Shown: positions 13,461 to 20,143 of the stretch, piece by piece
Numbering within the stretch: position 1 is the stretch's first letter
Layout of the letters: each line of letters begins with the position of its first letter
Notes under the pieces: model-generated
Databases searched by the model: none
Told to the model about the DNA's origin: nothing
Seen by the model: the letters and a program-made list of their open reading frames with translations, nothing else
Made by a program: the position numbers and the translations under genes
Assembly (NCBI GenBank): GCA_035711865.1
Contig: DASTBT010000051.1
Coordinates: 1-20,518, forward strand
Direction of reading: 5' to 3'
DNA length: 20,518 nt
Origin: JAOUEA01 sp035711865
Lineage (GTDB): Bacteria > Actinomycetota > UBA4738 > HRBIN12

Positions 13461-14045
13461 CTACTCCGGCACGTACGTCGTGATCAGCATCCCTGTGCCG
13501 CTCGTCGTCGAGTTGACGAGGCGCAGCGGTCGCACGGGTCCTTCCTCCGGGAACAGGCGCTTGCCGCCGCCGAGCACGATGGGGTCGATCATCAGGCGGA
13601 ACTCGTCCACGAGGTCGTGCTCCATCAGGGTGCGCACGAGCTCGCCGCTGCCGAGGACGACCAGGTCTCCACCCGGCTGCTCCTTGAGCGCCGCGACGGC
13701 CGCCGGCACGTCGCCTTGGAGCAGCGTCGATCCCTTCCACTCGAGCGGCTCGCGCAGCGTGGTCGAGGCGACGTGTTTAGGCAGGCCGTTCAGCACGGCG
13801 ACGAACGGATCGCTGTCGGGCTGCGACGGCCAGAACGCCGCCATGACCTCGTAGGTCTTCCTGCCGAACAGGAACCCGCCCGTCTCGGCCATGCCCTCGG
13901 ACGCGGACTTCATGAAGACGTCGTCGACGTAGGGGCGATGCCATCCTCCGTGGGCGAATCCGCCGCTCCGGTCCTCGTCGGGGTCGCCCGGCCCCTGCAT
14001 CACGCCATCGAGGCTGAGGAACTCGGTCACGCTTAGCTTGCGCAT
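13461..14045 (-). CDS. Dihydrofolate-reductase-fold protein (RibD C-terminal family)
   Basis: This is a 194-residue predicted NADPH-binding reductase of the DHFR/RibD_C fold. It begins RKLSVTEFLSLDGVMQGPG, then has FLFGRKTYEVMAAFWP, the strand-turn GDLVVLGSGELVRTLME and IDPIVLGGGKRLFPE, the usual order. It is a stand-alone YyaP/YwjB-like member, neither folA nor a riboflavin gene: no deaminase domain is attached and no rib genes are near. The substrate is unknown. The ATG at 14045 is preferred (AAAGGTGA five bases upstream) over the GTG at 14054. Its stop abuts the HNH remnant. The next gene upstream on the same strand is a VOC protein, 69 bases away, so the two may form a small operon. Confidence 0.9.
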   Translation of the reverse strand: MRKLSVTEFLSLDGVMQGPGDPDEDRSGGFAHGGWHRPYVDDVFMKSASEGMAETGGFLFGRKTYEVMAAFWPSQPDSDPFVAVLNGLPKHVASTTLREPLEWKGSTLLQGDVPAAVAALKEQPGGDLVVLGSGELVRTLMEHDLVDEFRLMIDPIVLGGGKRLFPEEGPVRPLRLVNSTTSGTGMLITTYVPE

Positions 14046-14114
14046 CGCGGTCACCTTTCGATCGGCTCGTTCTTTCCCACCTATCGACCGACCGCGGCCG
14101 CGGAACTCATCGCG

Positions 14115-14483
14115 TTACGACGTGATCGCGAGGATGTTCCCTTCGCTGTCCTTGAACCAGACGCCCTTGTGGCCGCCCATCGTGGCGATGTCGCCCTCCC
14201 ACTCGACCCCTTCCATCTCGAAGGTGTCGAAGGTCACGCCGCGGCCCTTCAGGTCCGTGACGATCTTCTCGACGTCGTCGACGGTCCACTCCATGACGGT
14301 GTTCTTCGCGCTGCCCGCGAACGGTGTCGGGAAAAGCGCGAACTTGGCGCCGGCGCACTCGTACCACGCGCCTCCCATGTCCTCGCTGGCCGGCTCGAGG
14401 CCGAGCTTGTCGGCGTACCAGGCCTTGGCGCGCTCGAGATCGGCGACGGCGATGGTCGTGTGCGGCGGGAACTGATCGAGCAT
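14115..14483 (-). CDS. VOC (glyoxalase-fold) protein
   Basis: This is a 122-residue VOC protein: HTTIAVADLERAKAWYADKL starts the first module, MEWTVDDVEKIVTDLKGRGV the second, and GVWFKDSEGNILAITS closes the fold. His9 (PPHTTIAV) sits at the first metal position; the closing Glu is Ile-Thr here (LAITS), so only part of the metal site is kept. The reaction is unknown. The ATG at 14483 has GAGGAGGTCGAG directly upstream; an upstream in-frame ATG at 14531 would add 16 residues without a ribosome binding site. It is the third VOC gene in the window, but not a close copy of the others. It may be cotranscribed with the DHFR-fold gene that follows. Confidence 0.9.
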   Translation of the reverse strand: MLDQFPPHTTIAVADLERAKAWYADKLGLEPASEDMGGAWYECAGAKFALFPTPFAGSAKNTVMEWTVDDVEKIVTDLKGRGVTFDTFEMEGVEWEGDIATMGGHKGVWFKDSEGNILAITS

Positions 14484-14617
14484 CTCGACCTCCTCTGCGG
14501 GCGAACAGGCTCCGGCGTCCTCCGTTCCCATCCTCCACCCGCGGCGCAGACCTGTGAAGGCCTCGTCGTTCAGGACGTGGCCGGCTCGGGTCGTCTACTC
14601 GCCCGCGCCGGCTGTGC

Positions 14618-14896
14618 CTACCGTCCGTCCACCTGCGGCGACGTCGGGGCCTGCGACCGCTCGCGAGCGGCTCGCACGATCCAGGCGACCACGGCAGCGA
14701 CGAACAACGCGACGCCGACGACGCCGACCACCCAGCCTCCGCCGTAGAGGAAGCCGGTCGCGCCGGGCCACGGTTCGGCGCCCTTGCACGCCGCGGTCTC
14801 CGTGTTGCACGTGTACACGACCGCCCAGAGGCCCAGCACCAGCAACGCGATGCCCGCGAGGATCCCTCGCCATCCGGCGAACCAGCCGAGGCGCAT
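14618..14896 (-). CDS. Small two-helix membrane protein
   Basis: The product is 92 residues with unknown function. Two membrane helices are clear (about residues 12-30, WRGILAGIALLVLGLWAVVY, and 52-77, GGWVVGVVGVALFVAAVVAW). They are joined by an outside loop with two cysteines (TCNTETAACKG) that could form a disulfide. The C-terminus is Arg-rich then polar (RAARERSQAPTSPQ), probably cytoplasmic. The ATG at 14896 has GAGGGGAAG upstream; an in-frame GTG at 14920 is less likely. It is transcribed away from the cyclase gene at 14988, with about 90 bases between them. No family is recognised. Confidence 0.7.
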   Translation of the reverse strand: MRLGWFAGWRGILAGIALLVLGLWAVVYTCNTETAACKGAEPWPGATGFLYGGGWVVGVVGVALFVAAVVAWIVRAARERSQAPTSPQVDGR

Positions 14897-14975
14897 GTCG
14901 CTTCCCCTCAGTGCGGGCACAGCTGGAGCATGGAACGCGTCCCAGGCTTACGCAACCCGTGCCTCGGCCGGCCCG

Positions 14976-14981
14976 TAGGCT
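14976..14981 (+). promoter_or_regulatory. -10 element TAGGCT, leaderless promoter for the MerR-like cyclase
   Basis: TAGGCT is followed by exactly six bases and the GTG at 14988, so transcription should start on the start codon. No Shine-Dalgarno is visible. A TTACGC about 22 bases upstream is too far for a normal -35. Confidence 0.5.
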
Positions 14982-14987
14982 GGGTCC

Positions 14988-16202
14988 GTGAGTCGACCGC
15001 CCTCGCCCACCCGTCGGGACGTGGCCCGTAGGGCCGCGGTCGATCCCGCCGACATCGACCGGCTCGTCGAGCTCGGGCTGCTGCACCCCGGGGCCGACGA
15101 CACGTACTCGGACGCCGACGTCCGCCGGGTGCGGTGGATCCGCGGCTTGGAGGGGTCCGGCGTGGCCCTCGACGACATGGCCGCCGCCGTGCGCGACGGA
15201 GCGCTCTCGTTCGAGTTCCTCGGCTCGCCCGCGTTCGACCGGTTCGCCGCGCACAGCGAGACCACGTTCCGCGAGCTGAGCGAGCGGACCGGGGTCCCGT
15301 TCGAGCTGCTGGTCGTCGTGCGAGAGGCCACGGGGTTCGCCCGGCCCGCGCCCGACGACCAGGTCCGCGAGCACGAGCTCGCGATCGTGCCGGCGATCGA
15401 GCTGCAGCTCGCTGCCGGGTTCCGCACGGACGTGATCGAGGGGTGGCTCCGCACCAGCGGCGACAGCCTGCGCCGCATCGCCGAGACCGAGGCGGAGTGG
15501 TGGAAGACCGAGGTGACGACGCCGCTCGTCGAGGAGGGCATGCACGAGGGCGAGATGCTCGGCGCGCAGGCAGACCTCGGCGCCCGCATGGCTCCCCTCG
15601 CCGAGCAAGCGGTCTTCGCGCTCTATCGCGGGCAGCAGGAGCACGCCTGGAGCCAGAGCGCGGTCGAGTACGTCGAGGCGGCGCTGGAGGGAGCCGGGTT
15701 GATCAGCCGCCTGCGCCGCCCGCCGGCGATGTGCTTCCTCGACATCACCGGGTACACGAGGCTGACCGAGGAACGGGGCGACGAGGCCGCGGCCGGCGTC
15801 GCGACCAGGCTCGCGACCCTCGTCCGGCGATCGTCGACGGAACACGGCGGACAGCCGGTGAAGTGGCTCGGTGACGGCGTGATGTTCCACTTCCGCGACC
15901 CCGGTCAGGGCGTCGTGTCCGCGCTCGAGATGAAGGAAGGGGTCGTGGACCACGGCCTGCCGCCGGCCCACGTGGGCCTGCACGCGGGGCCGGTCGTCTT
16001 CCAGGGCGGCGACTACTTCGGGCGCACCGTGAACATCGCCTCCCGGATCGCGGAGCACGCGGGACCGGGCGAGGTGCTGGTGAGCCAGGAGGTCGTCGAC
16101 GCTTCCGGGGGAGCGCCGGTGTCGTTCACGCCGATCGGGCCCGTCGAGCTGAAGGGCGTCTCGGGCCCGTTGCAGCTGCACCGCGTCGCGCGGAGCGGGT
16201 GA
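14988..16202 (+). CDS. Class III nucleotidyl cyclase with N-terminal MerR-like regulatory domain
   Basis: This is a soluble 404-residue protein predicted to make cAMP or cGMP. Residues 8-69 look like a MerR-type winged helix (RRDVARRAAVDPADIDRL, LGLLHP, YSDADVRRVRWIRGL), similar to the adenylate cyclase regulatory region of Rv1264-like enzymes. A helical section (about 75-240) follows, with no membrane helix. The catalytic domain has FLDITGYTRL (metal Asp252), VKWLGDG (Lys292, Asp296) and GRTVNIASRI (Asn349, Arg353), so all key catalytic residues are kept, unlike the first cyclase, which has His for Asn. The N-terminal part may bind a small molecule or a partner protein; DNA binding is not shown. 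It is leaderless and its stop lies 6 bases from the stop of the convergent thioesterase gene. Confidence 0.92.
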   Translation: MSRPPSPTRRDVARRAAVDPADIDRLVELGLLHPGADDTYSDADVRRVRWIRGLEGSGVALDDMAAAVRDGALSFEFLGSPAFDRFAAHSETTFRELSERTGVPFELLVVVREATGFARPAPDDQVREHELAIVPAIELQLAAGFRTDVIEGWLRTSGDSLRRIAETEAEWWKTEVTTPLVEEGMHEGEMLGAQADLGARMAPLAEQAVFALYRGQQEHAWSQSAVEYVEAALEGAGLISRLRRPPAMCFLDITGYTRLTEERGDEAAAGVATRLATLVRRSSTEHGGQPVKWLGDGVMFHFRDPGQGVVSALEMKEGVVDHGLPPAHVGLHAGPVVFQGGDYFGRTVNIASRIAEHAGPGEVLVSQEVVDASGGAPVSFTPIGPVELKGVSGPLQLHRVARSG

Positions 16203-16208
16203 GGTAGC

Positions 16209-17261
16209 TCAGTCGTCGACGACGGGCCACGGGCGATCCTCGGAGATCATCGCACTGCTCGTGGCCATCGCGACCCGCTTCCCATCGGCGTCGTCGGTGC
16301 GAGCCGTGGACACAGCGATCGTCCGGCCTCGCTGCTCGACGGTGGCGCGCACCGACAGATCGCGTCCGTCGGGCGTGACCGGCCGCAGGAAGTGCACCTT
16401 CAGGTCGAGCGTGCCGAACGACGCGCCGGGCGGCAAGGTCGTGGTCACCGCCGCGTTCATCGCCGCGTCGGCATATGCCGCGAGCGCGCCGCCGTAGAAC
16501 GTGCCGAACCCGGTCGTGAACCAGAGCGAGGCGGGTGCGGCGACCGTCACGGTTCCCTCCCCGACGTCGACGAACCGCAGGCCGAGCAGGGCGCAGCTGG
16601 GGGAAGCCGCGCGTTCTCCGGACCGCCAGCTCCGGATGAGGTCCAGCCCCTTGGTCTCGTCCCAGACCGCCTGGGGAACCACGTCGCCCTCGGCCGGCCG
16701 CAGGTAGGGGTCTGGCGTGTCGAACACGGGTGGGTCGGGCGTGGGGAAGTCCTCGGGCACGGGCGGTGGCTCGAACGGCATCGGTTTGAGCACGCACCGC
16801 GAGGTGGCGTGGGCGAGGAGGGTTCCGAAAGCGTCCTCCACCCGAGCTTCCGAGAGCCCCTGGCGTCGCCCGACATCGATGATGGTGCCCTTGGCGACGA
16901 TCCGTTCGCTCGATGTCGAGCCCGCCCGCAAGAGGTTCATCGAGAGGTCCGACGAGAGGAGCGCCGTGCCACGCGGAAGCTTCGTGAAGACCGCCCCCGC
17001 AAGCGCGGCGTCGGCGACGAACGCCAGCGCTCCGCCCCCGAAGACGCCGGCGGCCGACCGCCACCACGGGCTCGCCGGGATCGACCAGGTCGAGGAACCG
17101 TCAGACGTGTCGTCGACCACGAGGCCGCTGAGATGCGTGAGTGGCGGAGCGGGCAGGCGCCGCTCGGCGAACATCCGGAGCTGCTCGACGGGCGGCACCG
17201 AGAACAGGCCGGGTTGCTCGAGGTAGGCGTATGAGCCCCGAGGGGGCTCGTCGACGATCAC
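16209..17261 (-). CDS. Tandem hotdog-fold thioesterase (PaaI/4HBT-like)
   Basis: This is a 350-residue protein with two hotdog domains. The first has FGGGALAFVADAALAGAVFT and SSDLSMNLLRAG; the second has FYGGALAAYADAAMNAAVTT and FGTLDLKVHFLRPV. The repeated (F/Y)GG-(A/L)-x(4)-D-A motif is the PaaI-type acyl-CoA thioesterase signature, in which the Asp in the helix activates water. The second copy (ADAAMNAA) keeps the typical residues and is the likelier active half. The acyl substrate is unknown; a long-chain or aromatic acyl-CoA is common in this family. A Pro-rich linker joins the halves at about residues 165-190. The start is GTG at 17261, in a leaderless context. It converges with the cyclase gene. 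Confidence 0.88.
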   Translation of the reverse strand: MIVDEPPRGSYAYLEQPGLFSVPPVEQLRMFAERRLPAPPLTHLSGLVVDDTSDGSSTWSIPASPWWRSAAGVFGGGALAFVADAALAGAVFTKLPRGTALLSSDLSMNLLRAGSTSSERIVAKGTIIDVGRRQGLSEARVEDAFGTLLAHATSRCVLKPMPFEPPPVPEDFPTPDPPVFDTPDPYLRPAEGDVVPQAVWDETKGLDLIRSWRSGERAASPSCALLGLRFVDVGEGTVTVAAPASLWFTTGFGTFYGGALAAYADAAMNAAVTTTLPPGASFGTLDLKVHFLRPVTPDGRDLSVRATVEQRGRTIAVSTARTDDADGKRVAMATSSAMISEDRPWPVVDD

Positions 17262-17267
17262 GTGGCG

Positions 17268-17273
17268 AGGATA
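17268..17273 (-). promoter_or_regulatory. -10 element TATCCT, leaderless promoter for the tandem thioesterase
   Basis: TATCCT fits TANNNT and is followed by six bases and the GTG at 17261. There is no Shine-Dalgarno. Confidence 0.5.
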
Positions 17274-17733
17274 TCGACGTGATCAGTGGAGAGGGTCCGC
17301 CGAGCTCAGAGCCGAACACTCCGCTGACATCGAAGAAGATGTCGATCGGGCGCCGGGAACGCGACGGCCCGTCATGACACCACTATCGATGTCACGTTCC
17401 ACGTCGTCGGTGGGTCAACGTTCCCGGCGTTCCCACCCTTCCTCGAAGAGGCGGATCGTGCCTCCCGTCGCGGGGTGTTCCGCGCAGGCGTCTCGGTCGA
17501 GTGCGAGACCCGGGCCGGGACGATCGGGGACATCGAAACTTCCGTCGGGGTCGATGCTCGGCGGCTCGTCGACGAGCTGGAACACCCACGGGATCGGATA
17601 CACGATCGCCTCGATGTGCTCCTACGAGTACGACAAGCAGCTGGACGACCTGCTGCGCCTTCGGAGTCGGGCTGTCGCCACCGACGAGCAGCATGACCGG
17701 TACCTCGAGATGATCGAGGCGACCGCCGACACG
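17274..17733. other. Stretch without a confident gene
   Basis: No intact gene is supported in these 460 bases. Near 17579-17733 the plus strand has one well-biased frame (YEYDKQLDDLLRLRSRA, then DRYLEMIEATADT), possibly the broken upstream part of the GH1 gene that follows. On the minus strand 17415-17620 another frame looks protein-like (PIPWVFQLVDEPPSIDPDG) but has no start, and the two readings conflict. TGACA-N10-TGTCA lies near 17364-17383. I treat the stretch as decayed DNA. Confidence 0.4.
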
Positions 17734-18310
17734 TTGCCCCGGAACGGTTCACGAAGACCCTCGACGCTCTCTACGCGTCGCCGCGCTGGACAAGCTCGAC
17801 TACCTCTCACTCAACGTCTACGAGCCGTTCGGAGGTCCACGGCGAGACCCGGAAGGTACCGATCGCAGGATCCCCTGGGAGCGATACACGATGGACGGCG
17901 AGGTCTATCGCACCTTCATCCTGGCGAAGAACGATGCCAACACCGTGCCGCTCCCCGTGTACATGGGGGAGAACTCGTCGGCCAACCTCCAGCCCGCGGA
18001 CGGGCCGGTGATCCCCCGACCGGACGGATGGACGAGGGAGCGCTATCTCAAGACCTATCTGATGGAGATGGTGAGGTGCATGAAGGAGGGTGTGCCGATC
18101 GAGGGCTATCTCTATTGGACGCTCGTGGACGATGTGCACCCGCCTCGGCTCGGCCTCTACAACTACGACTTCGTAGCGCACGAGATCCTCGACACCGACG
18201 GGTTCGGTCAGCCGTCCGGGGAGATCTATGCGCACCTCATCGCCGCGCTCCGCAGCGGAGACAAGGCCAGGATCACCGACGCGTTCGTGAACGGATACGT
18301 TCGCCGATAG
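17734..18310 (+). pseudogene. GH1 beta-glucosidase-like remnant (C-terminal part, frameshifted)
   Basis: The last 140 codons (from ATG 17891) read as the C-terminus of a family 1 glycosidase: LPVYMGENSS with the nucleophile Glu, DGWTRERYLKTYLMEM, EGVPIEGYLYWTLVDD and RLGLYNYDF. Upstream, RFTKTLDALYASPRW is in one frame and DKLDYLSLNVYEPF in the next; restoring one lost G near 17787 joins them as PRWDKLDY. A second break near 17730 separates this from an upstream frame. The N-terminal two thirds, with the acid/base Glu, cannot be found, so the enzyme is dead even if the 140-codon piece is translated. The family match rests on motif order. It ends 24 bases before the glnA stop. Confidence 0.7.
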
Positions 18311-18333
18311 CAGGCGACGACCGAGGTTCTCAG

Positions 18334-19755
18334 TCAGACGTCGTAGTAGAGGCCGAATTCGTAGGGGTGCGGACGCAGCGCCACCGCGTCGTGCTCCTCG
18401 ATCCGCTTGTACTCGATCCAGGTGTCGATCACGTCCTGGGTGAAGACCCCGCCTTCCAGCAGCCACTGGTGGTCGGCTTCCAGCTCGCCCAGCACCTCGA
18501 GCAGCGACCCAGGCACCTGCTTGACGGCCGCGTGCTCCTCGGGCGGCAGGTCGTAGAGGTCCTTGTCGATCGGATCGGGCGGCTCGATCTTGTTCTTGAT
18601 GCCGTCGATGCCGGCCATCAGCATCGCGCTGAAGGCCAGGTACGGGTTGCACGACGGGTCGGGCGTGCGGAACTCGAGGCGCTTCAGCTTCGGGCTCTTC
18701 GACCCGAGCGGGATGCGCACGCATGCGCTGCGGTTCCGCTGTGAGTAGACGAGCTTGATCGGCGCCTCGTAGCCCGGCACCAGCCGGCGGTAGGAGTTCG
18801 TCGTCGGGTTCGTGAACGCGAGCAGCGCGGGCGCGTGGGCGATCAGGCCGCCGATGTAGTAGCGGGCCTCATCACTGATGCCGCCGTAGCCCACCTCGTC
18901 CCAGAACAGGTTGTCGTCGCCCTTCCACAGCGACTGATGGGTGTGCATGCCCGAGCCGTTGTCCATGAACAGCGGCTTCGGCATGAACGTCACGGTCTTG
19001 CCGGCCTGGTACGCCGTGTTCTTGACCACGTACTTGTACTTCATGACGTTGTCGGCGGTGGTGAGCAGGGTGTCGTAGCGCATGTCGATCTCGGCTTGCC
19101 CGGCGGTTCCGACCTCGTGGTGGTGCACCTCGATCGTGAGACCGACCTTCTCGAGGTTCAGCACCATCTCGGTGCGCAGGTCCTGGTACTTGTCCATCGG
19201 GGGAAGCGCGAAGTACCCGCCCTTGAAGCGCGGCTTGTAGCCGAGGTTGCCGCCGGCTTCCTCACGACCGCTCGTCCAGGCGCCGGCCACGGAGTCGACG
19301 TGGTAGTAGCCCTCGAACTCGTTCTGGTCGTAGCGGATCGAGTCGAAGATGTAGAACTCCGCCTCGGGCCCCCAGTAGGAGCGGTCGGCGATGCCGGTCT
19401 GCTTCAGGTACAGCTCGGCCTTCTTCGCGATGTTGCGGGGGTCGCGCGAGTAGTCCTCGCCGGTCACGGGGTCCTTCACGAAGCACGTGATGTTCAGGGT
19501 GGGGTGCTTCGTGAACGGGTCCATGTAGGCGGAATCCGGGTCGGGCATCAGCAGCATGTCCGACTCCTGGATCTCCTGGAACCCCCGGATCGACGAACCG
19601 TCGAACGGCTGGCCGTTCTCGAGCTTGTCCTCGGTCAACTCGTGCGCCGGGACCGACAGGTGCTCCACCTGTCCCGGCAGGTCGGTGAACCGGAGGTCGA
19701 CGATCTCGGCTCCCTGCTCCTTGGCCAGTGCGATGACGTCCTTCGCCGTTGCCAC
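18334..19755 (-). CDS. glnA: Glutamine synthetase, type I beta (GSI)
   Basis: This dodecameric enzyme makes glutamine from glutamate, ammonia and ATP, the main entry of nitrogen. All 473 residues are present. FDGSSIRGFQ lies near the N-terminus, the metal and glutamate sites are in GPEAEFYIFD, and MHTHQSLWK, VPGYEAPIK, NRSACVRIP and LEFRTPDPSCNPYLAFSAML follow. The adenylylation site is intact: Tyr401 in KDLYDLPPEE, the target of GlnE, whose gene lies at the left edge. The GTG at 19755 has GGGAGG about seven bases upstream. A hairpin (19767-19786) lies between the -10 TAGTCT and this site, and a GlnR-like array lies further upstream. The gene is monocistronic here, since the next gene on this strand is far away. 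Confidence 0.98.
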   Translation of the reverse strand: MATAKDVIALAKEQGAEIVDLRFTDLPGQVEHLSVPAHELTEDKLENGQPFDGSSIRGFQEIQESDMLLMPDPDSAYMDPFTKHPTLNITCFVKDPVTGEDYSRDPRNIAKKAELYLKQTGIADRSYWGPEAEFYIFDSIRYDQNEFEGYYHVDSVAGAWTSGREEAGGNLGYKPRFKGGYFALPPMDKYQDLRTEMVLNLEKVGLTIEVHHHEVGTAGQAEIDMRYDTLLTTADNVMKYKYVVKNTAYQAGKTVTFMPKPLFMDNGSGMHTHQSLWKGDDNLFWDEVGYGGISDEARYYIGGLIAHAPALLAFTNPTTNSYRRLVPGYEAPIKLVYSQRNRSACVRIPLGSKSPKLKRLEFRTPDPSCNPYLAFSAMLMAGIDGIKNKIEPPDPIDKDLYDLPPEEHAAVKQVPGSLLEVLGELEADHQWLLEGGVFTQDVIDTWIEYKRIEEHDAVALRPHPYEFGLYYDV

Positions 19756-19766
19756 GCGCGCCTCCC

Positions 19767-19786
19767 TTGGTCGCTCGCCGGACCAA
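19767..19786 (-). promoter_or_regulatory. Inverted repeat in the glnA leader
   Basis: TTGGTC and GACCAA are perfect 6-bp arms around eight bases. The repeat falls within the predicted untranslated leader, ending just before the glnA ribosome binding site. It may stabilise the leader or bind a regulator. Confidence 0.35.
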
Positions 19787-19789
19787 CCG

Positions 19790-19795
19790 AGACTA
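19790..19795 (-). promoter_or_regulatory. glnA -10 element TAGTCT
   Basis: TAGTCT on the minus strand fits TANNNT, about 35 bases before the GTG. The -35 position has no recognisable hexamer and is overlapped by the GlnR-like array, as expected for an activator-dependent promoter. Confidence 0.5.
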
Positions 19796-19816
19796 GGCCC
19801 GAGTGAGCACCTCGTC

Positions 19817-19843
19817 GTTACCCCGCGGTAAACACTGCGTTAC
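19817..19843 (-). promoter_or_regulatory. GlnR-like operator (three half-sites with 11-bp phasing) upstream of glnA
   Basis: On the plus strand the sequence reads GTTAC-N6-GTAAA-N6-GTTAC, with half-sites starting at 19817, 19828 and 19839. The actinobacterial GlnR consensus is gTnAc-n6-GaAAc repeated at 11-bp phase, so the two outer sites match and the middle one matches in four of five bases. A fourth site expected at 19850 (TGCGT) does not match. Its position, at about -30 to -60 from the predicted glnA start, suits an activator. No glnR gene is in the window. Confidence 0.5.
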
Positions 19844-19861
19844 TAAGTGTGCGTACCACGG

Positions 19862-20104
19862 GGGGTAGATCTGGTCCTGCTCCGTCCCTGTGACCACTCG
19901 CCTTCGTGTACCGAGTGCTTGTCTCTCTAGGTGGTTCAGACCATCGGCGAATAGCAGGCGGCTAGATACGGGAGAGGCTCTACCTGATGTCTTCCCGAGC
20001 GTCGGCCTTGGGGGCAAGGGGATGCTGGCCTGGACCGCAGGCTACCGATCGACAGCCGGTGCTGGGACGGTTGCCGACGTCGTACGGTGGGTACGCGTGG
20101 CGGG
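19862..20104 (+). other. Untranslated stretch before the PAP2-like gene
   Basis: No coding frame is supported. The RNA could form CGGGA/TCCCG (19969-19997) and CCTTG-GGGG-CAAGG (20006-20019). A TACGGT (TANNNT) at 20083-20088 could start transcription of the next gene. A riboswitch was considered and not supported. Confidence 0.3.
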
Positions 20105-20143
20105 ATGCCGGGCCACCGTCCCCCCCCGAGACCGACGACGACG

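Noticed and set aside
17415..17620. Minus-strand protein-like frame containing PIPWVFQLVDEP
   Set aside because: It has no start codon and a stop just upstream, and it conflicts with an equally biased plus-strand frame. Kept only as part of a degenerate stretch.
19930..20090. Possible glycine, c-di-GMP or c-di-AMP riboswitch
   Set aside because: GGGAGAG and GGGGCAAG fragments recall a glycine riboswitch, but the conserved CUCUCAGG...AAAGGAC part is missing and the other two cores do not fit.
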